Shown in pieces: positions 1 through 6,459 of a stretch of DNA of 10,720 nt (its first letter is position 1; each line of letters begins with the position of its first letter). The DNA comes from CAYWVO01 sp964461835 (GTDB taxonomy: Bacteria; Zixibacteria; MSB-5A5; WJJR01; JAJRUJ01): the NCBI GenBank assembly GCA_964461835.1, contig CAYWVO010000073.1, positions 1 to 10,720 on the forward strand, in the 5' to 3' direction. Made by a program: the position numbers and the translations under genes. Below the pieces are notes generated by a model. That model was not told the origin of the DNA and did not search any database. It saw only the letters and a list, made by a program, of their open reading frames with translations.

Positions 1-80
1 GCTTTTTCAGGAGTTTACACCCGTTTCCTTTTTACAGGAAGTATAATCCGTGACCAGCCGGCAACGTTTCATCAGCATTA

Positions 81-674
81 TTGGCATTCAAGAACGTGAC
101 CAGCCCCACAAACCGCAGGACGATGATCGCCGCTTTTATTCCACGGTATGGGGTAATAAATTCAGCACCCTTAATCCTCTTTGACAAGTCAATTAGGGCA
201 ACCATGCAATGCTGTCTATTGGCAAATCTAAACTCTTTGATCCTTGATTACATAGCACGGCAAAAAGTAGGAAATGTTAATTTGAATTTCTATTTAATCG
301 AACAATTTCCCATGATTCCACCCGATTTCTATGCCCAGCGTTGTCCCTGGAATCGGCGCATGACGCTGGAGAAATACATCTCTGATCGAGTAATCAAACT
401 CACCTGCACCAGTGATGATATGCGTCCTTTGGCCGAAGAGGTCGGATTCGCGAAGGGTGTGCACAAATGGAATGCTACTGAGCGCAGCACCTTACTGGCG
501 CAGCTCGACGCGGCGTATTTTGTGCTTTACCAGATTCGTCGGGAAGACATCGAATACATCTTTACTACATTTAGCGCCAAAAGCGATGTAAATGAGGATC
601 TCTTCGGCGGGGAAAATCGCGCCAAAAAGATCCTCAAGTATTACGACCAATTTACAGAGAAAATGTCCGCCTAA
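81..674 (+). pseudogene. C-terminal remnant of an Eco57I/PglX-like DNA methylase (type IIG restriction-modification family)
   Basis: The 197-residue open stretch resembles the last part of large adenine-specific methylase/restriction proteins, which normally run to about 900-1300 residues. The segment FKNVTSPTNRRTMIAAFIPR near its start matches the target-recognition signature in which R-D-(I/V)-T followed by a T/N-E-R-T block precedes a conserved I-P. The tail YFVLYQIRREDIEYIFTTF matches the usual end (hydrophobic-Y-G/Q-L-x-R-E-D-x-x-Y-I-x-x-T-F). The Rossmann methylase core with its NPPY motif is absent. An in-frame TGA lies at 51-53, and the TTG at 81 has no Shine-Dalgarno sequence, so this looks like a decayed 5'-truncated gene. 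A frameshift near 70-80 is possible, because another frame reads H-Y-W just where homologues carry a tryptophan. Base composition is more A/T-rich than its neighbours, which suits horizontal acquisition. It converges on the sigma gene, with only 12 bases between the two stops. Confidence 0.62.
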
Positions 675-686
675 TCCACCATTCTC

Positions 687-1382
687 TTACGACTTCGCCG
701 AAAGCCCCAGCTTGTTCAGGGCGTCCGGGAACCGGCGCTGGAGGTCGGAGCGGATTTTCTTGCGGGCGCGATGAAGATACCAGCGGACTGTCGCCTGCGG
801 CATACCCATGATGCGCGAGATCTCGTCGATCTCCAGACCCTTGACGTCCTTGTACACAAAGGCATCGCGCTGCTTCTCGTTGAGCTTCTCCGCAGACTCC
901 ATCACGTAGTTTTTCAGCTCTTTGAGCTGAAAGAGCTGTTCGGGATTCTTTATATTGACTTCTTTCGACTCTTTGATGTCGTCCAATTCCTCGAACTTGT
1001 GTTTCCGGAACTTGCGGACATAGTCAATCGAGGCGTTTACCGCGATGCGATACAACCAGGTGGAAAACCGCTTGCTGGTATCGAAGCGTTCCAGGTTATA
1101 GAACGTCTTGACGAACACCATCTGCGTGATATCCTTGGCGTCGTCGTAGTCTCCGACCATTTTATAGGCAATGCCGGCGACCTGGCTGCGGTAGCGATCC
1201 ACCAGCTTACTGAATAGTTCCTTCTGGCCGGCCTGGATCTTCTTGATCACCCGCTTGGTATCAGCTTCCATGCGTTCCCGGGCTTCATCGGTCACGCGGG
1301 AATTACCATTGCCTGATTTCCGTGCCGCCATTCGATCCTCAACCCGTTTCGCTTTTGTCGGTGTCTCTAGTGCTTGTGTCAC
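687..1382 (-). CDS. RNA polymerase sigma factor, sigma-70 family, ECF type, with N-terminal extension
   Basis: This 231-residue protein has the two-domain ECF layout. Region 2 lies at about residues 45-125: DAKDITQMVFVKTF is region 2.2, and FSTWLYRIAVNASIDYVRK is regions 2.3-2.4, which melt and read the -10 element. Region 4 lies at about 165-212, with the helix-turn-helix EISRIMGMPQATVRWYLHRA reading the -35 element. The first ~45 residues are charged and low in hydrophobics and are not part of the core. Translation from GTG at 1382 follows AAGGGAG by 10 bases, which I prefer. ATG at 1271 (residue 38) would give a plain ECF-length protein. No anti-sigma gene adjoins it, so the extension or a distant partner may control it. 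Two candidate promoters lie upstream. The target regulon cannot be read from the sequence. Confidence 0.93.
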   Translation of the reverse strand: MTQALETPTKAKRVEDRMAARKSGNGNSRVTDEARERMEADTKRVIKKIQAGQKELFSKLVDRYRSQVAGIAYKMVGDYDDAKDITQMVFVKTFYNLERFDTSKRFSTWLYRIAVNASIDYVRKFRKHKFEELDDIKESKEVNIKNPEQLFQLKELKNYVMESAEKLNEKQRDAFVYKDVKGLEIDEISRIMGMPQATVRWYLHRARKKIRSDLQRRFPDALNKLGLSAKS

Positions 1383-1446
1383 GTTCTTTAAGCTCCCTTA
1401 TCTCATGGCCCGGGTAAAGAGAAAGCGAGCTTGACCATAATTTCCC

Positions 1447-1476
1447 AATATAACACCACAATGGCGTCTGTGTCAT
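1447..1476 (-). promoter_or_regulatory. Predicted sigma-70-type promoter, proximal, for the ECF sigma gene
   Basis: Read on the minus strand, -35 is ATGACA (1471-1476), the spacer is 18 bases, and -10 is TATATT (1447-1452). Each hexamer matches 5 of 6 consensus bases. Transcription would start near 1440 and leave a leader of about 58 bases before GTG 1382. The -35 sits inside one copy of the direct repeat GATGACAC, whose other copy lies 23 bases upstream. Confidence 0.45.
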
Positions 1477-1566
1477 CACTTTCTCGATCCCGGTGTCATC
1501 CTTCACCCATTCTCTTCTACTCTTTGTCGAACGCAGCGTTGCTTCGTTACAAAAGTTTACGAAATT

Positions 1567-1596
1567 AGTATAGTTTTGTTCCTGAACCGGAATCAA
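1567..1596 (-). promoter_or_regulatory. Predicted sigma-70-type promoter, distal, for the ECF sigma gene
   Basis: Read on the minus strand, -35 is TTGATT (1591-1596), the spacer is 18 bases, and -10 is TATACT (1567-1572). It would give a leader of about 180 bases. A loose palindrome (1543-1563) falls over the predicted start site and could be an operator. It is weaker than the proximal candidate because of its distance. Confidence 0.3.
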
Positions 1597-1706
1597 ATAT
1601 GACAAACCGTCCAATTGCCTCCCTGACAACACATTGACAAGGGCACTATCAGCAGATAGTCCAGCCGGTATGCCAAATCATATCCTATGAGGTGGCCCGA
1701 GATTGG

Positions 1707-2609
1707 TCAATTGTAGATATAATCGAGGGGGTTTACAGTGTGACCCTGAACCCAAACTTCATAGTGCAAGTGTGGGCCGGTTGACCGGGAGCCGGTATTC
1801 CCCATGAACGCAATGGTGTCTCCCCGCACAACCTGTTGACCGACTTCGACTTTTACTTTCTGCAGGTGTCCGTAACTGGTCTCGATCCCAAAGCCGTGAT
1901 CGATAACCAGGGTTTTGCCCATCCCACGATCATAGTAGATCTTTGAGACGGTTCCCTGCGCCGGTGCACGTATTGGGGTACCCACCGGGCCGGCAAAATC
2001 GCAACCCGGATGCATCCGCCGCCGGCCGGTGAAGGGATCGCGCCGCATCCCATAGCCACTGGAGAAATATCCTTCACAGGGCCGAATGGCCGGCGTATGA
2101 TCCAATTGCTCACGATGGGCCAGCAGCGAGTCATAGATGAAATGGAAATTCTGTCGCTCAAACTGGGCCTGACGAACGAGGTGGTCCAGATGGGCCTCGG
2201 TCTCGAAGGAAAGCTGTTTGTACCCGCTCTCCTCCACCGCGCCATCCTTCGGAAAACCACCGATACCCAAGGCACGTTCGGCCGGGTCGGTGCTCGGGAA
2301 GCCAAAGACGAGGCGAATCTGTTCGTCGGTCTGTTGTATTTCTTCGAGATAGCTGCCAATCGTCGACATCGATGACCGCATACCCGCCAGTCGGCTCTGC
2401 AAAAAGGCGTTTTCTGCCTGCAACGACTGGAGTTGTTGCGCAGCATGCCGTTCCCCAAAATAATCTAAAGCCAGAAAACCCACCAAAAACACCAGGCATA
2501 TCAGAGAAAAACATGATAAATACACCACAGCGGGTGGAATGGTCAATTGGACAGTATCACCGGAGGACGGCGGAACAATGAGAATATTGATGCGTTTTTT
2601 TGCGCTCAC
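1707..2609 (-). CDS. Membrane-anchored M23 family peptidoglycan endopeptidase (LytM domain)
   Basis: From the start chosen here the protein has 300 residues. It has a short basic cytoplasmic tail, one membrane helix (about 26-49), a helical/coiled-coil stalk (about 52-105), a linker with a second helical stretch (about 135-170), and a C-terminal LytM/M23 domain (about 180-298). Zinc ligands are predicted to be H200 and D204 (HPGCD) and H282, with catalytic histidines H248 (SYGHL) and H280 (GPHLH). All expected residues are present, so it should cut cross-link peptides in the periplasm. It could also work like the divisome/elongasome M23 proteins with coiled coils. The GTG at 2609 is chosen because GGGAG lies 7 bases upstream and the promoter at 2660-2688 would give a ~45-base leader. 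The in-frame GTG at 2639 (310 residues) has only AGGG 3 bases away. Confidence 0.93.
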   Translation of the reverse strand: MSAKKRINILIVPPSSGDTVQLTIPPAVVYLSCFSLICLVFLVGFLALDYFGERHAAQQLQSLQAENAFLQSRLAGMRSSMSTIGSYLEEIQQTDEQIRLVFGFPSTDPAERALGIGGFPKDGAVEESGYKQLSFETEAHLDHLVRQAQFERQNFHFIYDSLLAHREQLDHTPAIRPCEGYFSSGYGMRRDPFTGRRRMHPGCDFAGPVGTPIRAPAQGTVSKIYYDRGMGKTLVIDHGFGIETSYGHLQKVKVEVGQQVVRGDTIAFMGNTGSRSTGPHLHYEVWVQGHTVNPLDYIYN

Positions 2610-2659
2610 ACCCAAACTCCCTGCATGATCCGTTGCCACAAACCCTGCAAACTTGCGGG

Positions 2660-2688
2660 AGAATATGAGTGAAGGCCTGCATTGTCAA
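2660..2688 (-). promoter_or_regulatory. Predicted sigma-70-type promoter of the M23 peptidase gene
   Basis: Read on the minus strand, -35 is a perfect TTGACA (2683-2688), the spacer is 17 bases, and -10 is TATTCT (2660-2665, 4 of 6). Transcription would start near 2653, which leaves room for the ribosome site of the GTG at 2609 but not for that of the GTG at 2639. Confidence 0.6.
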
Positions 2689-2820
2689 GGATATAATCCG
2701 CAGTAGCCATTGTGCCCCGGCGCACTCACGCATTTTTTGACTGAAGCGAATCCCTGACTGAGTCCACGCCCTCACGGTGGCTGACCACAACGGCCTGAGC
2801 ATCTGCACATGTAACCCGGT

Positions 2821-2961
2821 TCACTTAATGAGCACAAAGTGCTTTTTCAGGATTTTGTCCACCACCTTAATGAATTTCTCCGGATTGAGCGTTTGCAGGC
2901 TGTACAAATGCCAGTACGTCTTCTGTGGCAGCTTAAACCCGTCTTTCTTGTCCTTTGGCAT
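2821..2961 (-). CDS. Small basic protein of 46 residues, unknown function
   Basis: The frame runs from ATG 2961 to TGA 2821 and begins MPKDKKDGFKLPQKTYWHLY. A strong Shine-Dalgarno GGAGG ends 8 bases before the ATG. Composition looks like a real protein: eleven lysines against four acidic residues, an aromatic cluster (Y16 W17 H18 Y20), and a predicted amphipathic C-terminal helix (about 26-46) rich in I/V/L and K. There is no signal peptide or membrane segment, so it should be cytosolic and could bind nucleic acid or an acidic partner. I do not recognise a family. It lies upstream of the M23 gene on the same strand, but that gene has its own promoter. Opposite-strand frames across this stretch (2777-3309) show no such signals. 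Confidence 0.6.
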   Translation of the reverse strand: MPKDKKDGFKLPQKTYWHLYSLQTLNPEKFIKVVDKILKKHFVLIK

Positions 2962-2978
2962 TGGTGGTTCCTCCGGGC

Positions 2979-3011
2979 CTACCGAACTCCCGAGAAACCT
3001 GACACGGGCAT
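2979..3011 (-). CDS. Possible leader peptide of 10 residues ahead of the small basic protein
   Basis: ATG 3011 to TAG 2979 would encode MPVSGFSGVR. It follows a doubled Shine-Dalgarno (GGAGGGAGG), and its stop lies 17 bases before the ATG of the 46-residue gene, so ribosomes could move from one to the other. It is also the end of a longer open frame starting at GTG 3236, which has no good ribosome site and no family resemblance. The call rests only on signal strength and spacing. Confidence 0.2.
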   Translation of the reverse strand: MPVSGFSGVR

Positions 3012-3305
3012 ATTCCTCCCTCCGCGGGAAGTATCGGCAGACAGGCTGAGATGTTTACCACATTCAGGGGGATCAACAGCAACTGCACTGCCCATCGAAA
3101 CAGGTTTAAAGATTCCGACTAACCTACTGCAAGACAACATATTAAAAATCGCCAATTCCTCGGGCTGCCACACGGCGGATTTGTCCGCTTGTGGAAAACC
3201 GGCACAATATGGGAATATCCCCATTCCTGGGCTCACTGCTGCCGGCTTCTCAATAATGCGAGAATGGCCCGGAAATCAGTGGAGTTGTCTTAAGTCTATG
3301 GCGAT
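3012..3305. other. Non-coding region with clustered inverted repeats; possible structured RNA
   Basis: No convincing gene is seen in these ~290 bases. Between 3168 and 3245 several inverted repeats cluster. The first is a hairpin CCACA-cg-GCGGA-TTTG-TCCGC-t-TGTGG (3168-3194). Then a closing stem CCGGCA (3199-3204) with TGCCGG (3240-3245) encloses a smaller hairpin ATGGG-AATATC-CCCAT (3209-3224). Neither strand shows a T-run directly after a stem, so ordinary terminators are unlikely. I could not match it to a known riboswitch or small RNA. It lies about 60 bases before the -35 of the next promoter. Confidence 0.35.
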
Positions 3306-3334
3306 TTGAGTTTTCGCTTGGGTGTGTCTATACT
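3306..3334 (+). promoter_or_regulatory. Predicted sigma-70-type promoter of the second ECF sigma operon
   Basis: The -35 is TTGAGT (3306-3311), the spacer is 17 bases, and -10 is TATACT (3329-3334, 5 of 6). Transcription would start near 3341, about 70 bases before the chosen GTG at 3413. I see no typical ECF-dependent element (AAC in the -35 with CGT/TCTA in the -10), so autoregulation is not evident. Confidence 0.5.
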
Positions 3335-3412
3335 CAACCATATTTTGCGGCGTATGGCCTAAGAGGCGAAACCCGTGATTGACATACACGTATGCTGAGC
3401 AAGGGGATGTCG

Positions 3413-3985
3413 GTGGCCGAGAAAACCGACGAAGTGTTGATAAAGAGCGCATTGCAGGGTGACCAGGAGGCCTACAAGGCTCTGCTGGAACGGCACAAGC
3501 ATGCGATTTATCACATCGTCTATAAGATTGTGCACAATTCCGAAGAGGCGGCTGATTTGGTGCAGGAGACCTTTATGAAAGCATTCAGTTCATTATCCTC
3601 CTACCGCTTCGAATATCGATTTTCGACCTGGCTCTACCGCATTGCGGCAAACAATGCGATCGATTTCCTGCGGAAACGGAAAATTGAAGCGTTGTCGCTG
3701 GACCGGCCGGTGGAGACCAAAGACGGGAGCGTGGAGCTGCAACTGCCGGACTGGACGCACAATCCTGAATTCGACTTTACCCGCAAACAACGCCGCATTT
3801 CCATTGACGAGGCAATCCAATCCCTTCCCGAGAAATATCGTGAAGTTATCGTTTATCGGCATAACGACGACAAATCGTATGACGAAATCGCCAAAATTCT
3901 GGATATCCCGGTCGGTACGGTGAAGGCGCGGATCTTTCGGGCACGCGAGCTATTGAAGAAAAAACTCAAAAACCATCTCGTGTAA
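3413..3985 (+). CDS. RNA polymerase sigma factor, sigma-70 family, ECF type (RpoE/SigW-like)
   Basis: From the chosen start this is a 190-residue protein of standard ECF size. In that numbering, region 2 covers about residues 20-88 (EEAADLVQETFMKAF for core binding, FSTWLYRIAANNAIDFLRKR for -10 recognition). A variable linker follows (about 90-130), then region 4 at about 133-185 (SYDEIAKILDIPVGTVKARI is the helix-turn-helix). GTG 3413 is preferred because AAGGGG ends 6 bases before it and the protein then begins V-A-E-K-T-D-E, as relatives do. The ATG at 3392 has no ribosome site, and the ATG at 3407 abuts the AAGGGG. The gene is followed 26 bases later by a bactofilin-like membrane protein, in the place where an anti-sigma factor usually sits. 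Confidence 0.93.
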   Translation: MAEKTDEVLIKSALQGDQEAYKALLERHKHAIYHIVYKIVHNSEEAADLVQETFMKAFSSLSSYRFEYRFSTWLYRIAANNAIDFLRKRKIEALSLDRPVETKDGSVELQLPDWTHNPEFDFTRKQRRISIDEAIQSLPEKYREVIVYRHNDDKSYDEIAKILDIPVGTVKARIFRARELLKKKLKNHLV

Positions 3986-4011
3986 GGAAAACCTGCAGGG
4001 ATATTCCTCGC

Positions 4012-5478
4012 ATGCTTGGCATGATCAGACGTTCGACATACCTGGTAACCATACTGTTGCTCCTTTTTCTTGGTTCCCTCGCTCACGCACAATCCCCCAC
4101 CGCACCTGCTGATTCCGCTACCGGGAAAACAGAGACTCCGGCACCGGGGCCAAAACGGTATTTCCTTCCCGAAGACTCCTTGGGGGAACCGGCGGACTCA
4201 TGGAAGGAAGAGGAGATTCCGGTCAGTGAGGAATACCGGGAAGCGCTGGAATCGCTCGAGCAACTGGAGCAGTGGGATAACGAGAAGTCAAAGGCCGCCC
4301 TCGAAGAGGCGAGAAAGAAGTTGGAAGGGCTATCTTCCGTCCCGCCACCACCGCCATTGAGCGGGAAAGAGGTCATCCTCCCAGACACAGTCTATACGAC
4401 CGAAATCCTGATTAATCCAAACGGCATCACCTACTTTGATACACTGGGCGAGATCCACTCCATTATCGGTGAACCGGTTCCGCTCGATGAACCGTTCGTG
4501 ATCTCCGGTGAGGGCGTTCAGGTAATCACGACCAGTAGCACCGGCGATATCGTCCAGATTGGCCGCGATGTCATCATCGATCACGACGAGCGAGTCGACG
4601 GCAGTGTCATTGCGATCGGCGGCGACGTGCTGGTTTTGGGGGAGGTGAAGGGTGATGCGGTCGGTATCCTGGGCGATGTTAAAGTGGACGGATATGTGCA
4701 TGGTGATGCAGTCGCGCCCACGGGCGCCGTCACCGTGACATCCACGGGGCGCATTCGGCGCAACGTTTTCGCCAGTTCTATCATTACCGAGCCGGGTGGC
4801 CGTATTGGCGGCAAGCGGGAATACACGGGCGTGAGCCTCCCCAGCGGCCCGAAGATTATTCGTGGATTTTATCTGAGTTTACTGATGGTGCAACTTGGTA
4901 TCGCGGTGTTCGCCGTATTTCTGGTACTCCTGGGACATGCTTTTGCCGGTAAGAATATCGCCCTGATCCGCACCCGCATCAGGCGCTCAAGCATCAAGTC
5001 GTTTTTTGTCGGTCTCCTAACGATGTTTTTGGGCATCCCCATACTCTGGATTCTGCTCATCATTACGGTCATCGGAATCCCGGTGGCGTTCCTGGTGCTG
5101 CCGCTGGCAGTAGTCATCGCGGTAGTGCTGGGGTATTCGGCGATTGGATTACGGCTGGGAGAGATGCTGGTCGAAAACACGCGCTTCACTGCGCAATCAC
5201 AACTCGGCCGCACCCTTCTGGGTGTCTCGGTGATGCTGATGTTAACCGTGGTCGGGGCGGCATTGCTGTTGGCCCAGTTTGGCCCAACCACCGCCTTGGG
5301 ATGGATTCTCTTTGTCGTGGGGATTGCGGTCAGCTTTATTGCCACGACCGCGGGACTAGGCGCTGTCGTGCTCACCCGTTTCGGGACCCGTCTAGAGAAA
5401 CCGCGTCCACCCGCTGCCGCCGGTACGCCATCCACAGTTCCGACCGAACCGATCGGCCCGCGGTCTACCACCGGGTAG
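4012..5478 (+). CDS. Bactofilin-like (polymer-forming) multi-pass membrane protein
   Basis: The 488-residue protein has a signal peptide (1-26, cleavage after A-H-A), a proline-rich and charged stretch with a short coiled coil (about 70-107), and a PPPPP linker. A beta-helix domain of short repeats follows (about 180-265; VDGSVIAIGGDVLVLGEVKG shows the bactofilin-like G-D-V/V-x-G pattern). About five hydrophobic helices come next (289-311, 331-352, 353-377, 400-422, 428-456), then a proline-rich tail. With the signal peptide, the beta-helix should face the periplasm, unlike cytosolic bactofilins. It is probably co-transcribed with the ECF sigma gene just upstream (26-base gap), so it may be a target of that sigma factor, its sensor, or both. 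No zinc-finger anti-sigma motif is present. An ATG three codons in (4021) is an alternative start. Confidence 0.85.
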   Translation: MLGMIRRSTYLVTILLLLFLGSLAHAQSPTAPADSATGKTETPAPGPKRYFLPEDSLGEPADSWKEEEIPVSEEYREALESLEQLEQWDNEKSKAALEEARKKLEGLSSVPPPPPLSGKEVILPDTVYTTEILINPNGITYFDTLGEIHSIIGEPVPLDEPFVISGEGVQVITTSSTGDIVQIGRDVIIDHDERVDGSVIAIGGDVLVLGEVKGDAVGILGDVKVDGYVHGDAVAPTGAVTVTSTGRIRRNVFASSIITEPGGRIGGKREYTGVSLPSGPKIIRGFYLSLLMVQLGIAVFAVFLVLLGHAFAGKNIALIRTRIRRSSIKSFFVGLLTMFLGIPILWILLIITVIGIPVAFLVLPLAVVIAVVLGYSAIGLRLGEMLVENTRFTAQSQLGRTLLGVSVMLMLTVVGAALLLAQFGPTTALGWILFVVGIAVSFIATTAGLGAVVLTRFGTRLEKPRPPAAAGTPSTVPTEPIGPRSTTG

Positions 5479-5520
5479 GTCCTGCCCACTGCTGAATCTG
5501 TTCCACAAGCTTGATGCATC

Positions 5521-5549
5521 AAAAAAACCGCCCCGAGTGCTCGGGGCGG
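5521..5549 (-). terminator. Rho-independent terminator of the htrA-sigma operon
   Basis: On the minus strand a G+C-rich stem CCGCCCCGAG/CTCGGGGCGG (5528-5549), which pairs perfectly with a very small loop, is followed directly by seven Ts (5527-5521). It lies 28 bases beyond the stop of the primary-type sigma gene. The plus strand has no T-run after the stem, so it should not stop transcription of the converging membrane-protein gene efficiently. Confidence 0.9.
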
Positions 5550-5577
5550 CCAGGAAAATTCACATGGGCAGGTTTCG

Positions 5578-6453
5578 TCAATCCAGATATGCGCGCAGGG
5601 ATTTTGACCGCGACGCATGACGCAGCCGACGAATCGCCTTTTCCTTAATCTGTCGAACCCGCTCACGAGTCAACGAAAACCGCACCCCGATTTCTTCCAG
5701 GGTCAGCGCTTTCTCATGGTTGAGCCCGAAATACAAGTTGATGACCTCCGCTTCACGAGGTGTTAGGGTATCCAGCGCCTTTTCAATTTCGGTACGCAAT
5801 GAATCTTTCAGCAAGGTCTCATCGGGCGCTGGTTGCAACTCGTCTTCCAGCACATCAATCAAGCTGTTGTCCTCTGAGGTCGCGAACGGTGCATCCAGTG
5901 AGAGATGCGAGTTGGAAATTTTCAACGTGTCGGAAACCTCTGACTCGGAGAGTTCCAGTTTCGTAGCGATCTCGTCCGACGTGGGTTCACGGCCGAACTG
6001 TTGTTCGAGCGAACTGGAAATCTTGCCGATTTTGTGCAGTGTTCCGACTCGGTTCAGTGGCAGCCGAACAATCCGCGACTGCTCGGCCAGTGCCTGCAAA
6101 ATGGCCTGACGAATCCACCAAACCGCATACGAGATAAACTTGAATCCGCGAGTCTCATCAAACCGCTTGGCGGCCTTAATCAATCCGATATTGCCCTCAT
6201 TAATCAGATCGGCCAGGGACAAGCCCTGGTTTTGATATTGTTTGGCCACGGAGACTACAAACCGCAAGTTTGCCTTGGTTAACCTTTCCAAGGCAGTTTG
6301 ATCACCCTCGCGAATCCGTTTAGCAAGTGACACCTCCTGTTTCGGAGTCAACAGAGGTGTCTCGCCGATCTCTTTGAGATAGAGATCCAGCGATCGGTCT
6401 TCATCACGGTACTTTCGTGACGCTCGCACTGCGACTGACGCCACCCCCCTCAC
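5578..6453 (-). CDS. rpoD: Primary-type RNA polymerase sigma factor (RpoD/SigA family, short form)
   Basis: This 291-residue sigma-70 factor has region 1.2 (about 18-50, SLDLYLKEIGETPLLTPKQE), region 2 (about 58-128, with NLRFVVSVAKQYQNQGLSLA and FKFISYAVWWIRQAILQALA), region 3 (about 135-215) and region 4 (about 220-285, with TLEEIGVRFSLTRERVRQIK). Regions 2.4 and 4.2 look like housekeeping factors, so it should read TATAAT/TTGACA promoters, as found in this window. Region 1.1 is missing, as in the ~290-residue primary factors of Bacteroidetes and relatives. It could instead be a group 2 (RpoS-like) factor. It starts 6 bases after the htrA stop, so the two form an operon. GTG 6453 has no clear Shine-Dalgarno; GTG at 6444 or 6429 are alternatives. 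A strong terminator follows. Confidence 0.9.
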   Translation of the reverse strand: MRGVASVAVRASRKYRDEDRSLDLYLKEIGETPLLTPKQEVSLAKRIREGDQTALERLTKANLRFVVSVAKQYQNQGLSLADLINEGNIGLIKAAKRFDETRGFKFISYAVWWIRQAILQALAEQSRIVRLPLNRVGTLHKIGKISSSLEQQFGREPTSDEIATKLELSESEVSDTLKISNSHLSLDAPFATSEDNSLIDVLEDELQPAPDETLLKDSLRTEIEKALDTLTPREAEVINLYFGLNHEKALTLEEIGVRFSLTRERVRQIKEKAIRRLRHASRSKSLRAYLD

Positions 6454-6459
6454 CAGCGT

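Larger units (their letters stand above)
1383..1706. other. Intergenic region between the M23 peptidase and ECF sigma genes
   Basis: I see no convincing gene in these 324 bases. The open frame at 1339-1632 on the minus strand lacks a plausible start signal and family resemblance. The region holds the two promoter candidates for the downstream sigma gene, a direct repeat GTGTCATC at 1470-1477 and 1493-1500, an imperfect palindrome with arms TTCGT/ACGAA at 1543-1563, and a 6-bp hairpin (ACTATC-AGCA-GATAGT) at 1645-1660. That hairpin lies just beyond the end of the M23 gene but has no T-run on the minus strand, so it is not a typical terminator. Confidence 0.6.

Noticed and set aside
1543..1563. 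Palindrome TTCGT...ACGAA as an operator
   Set aside because: The arms are only 5 bases, with poor symmetry in the middle. It is kept only as a note at the distal promoter.
1339..1632. 97-residue open frame on the minus strand between the sigma and M23 genes
   Set aside because: It overlaps the sigma gene start and both promoter candidates. It has no good ribosome site and no recognisable protein character.
1645..1660. Perfect 6-bp hairpin after the M23 gene, as a terminator
   Set aside because: The stem is A/T-rich and short, and the minus strand continues GCCCTTGTC without a T-run.
1853..2458. 201-residue open frame on the minus strand
   Set aside because: It is an out-of-frame shadow inside the M23 peptidase gene, whose frame carries all the zinc and catalytic motifs.
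2839..3309. 156-residue open frame on the plus strand
   Set aside because: It is antisense to the 46-residue gene and continues into the repeat-rich non-coding stretch. It shows no start signal and no family resemblance.
3379..3384. Perfect TTGACA just before the second ECF sigma gene
   Set aside because: The -10 position 16-18 bases on is AAGGGG-like and lies at the ribosome site. The pair at 3306/3329 is far better.
4869..5666. 265-residue open frame on the minus strand
   Set aside because: It lies antisense to the membrane-protein gene and the sigma gene end. Its composition (many P, T, R, S) is that of a shadow frame, and it has no ribosome site.
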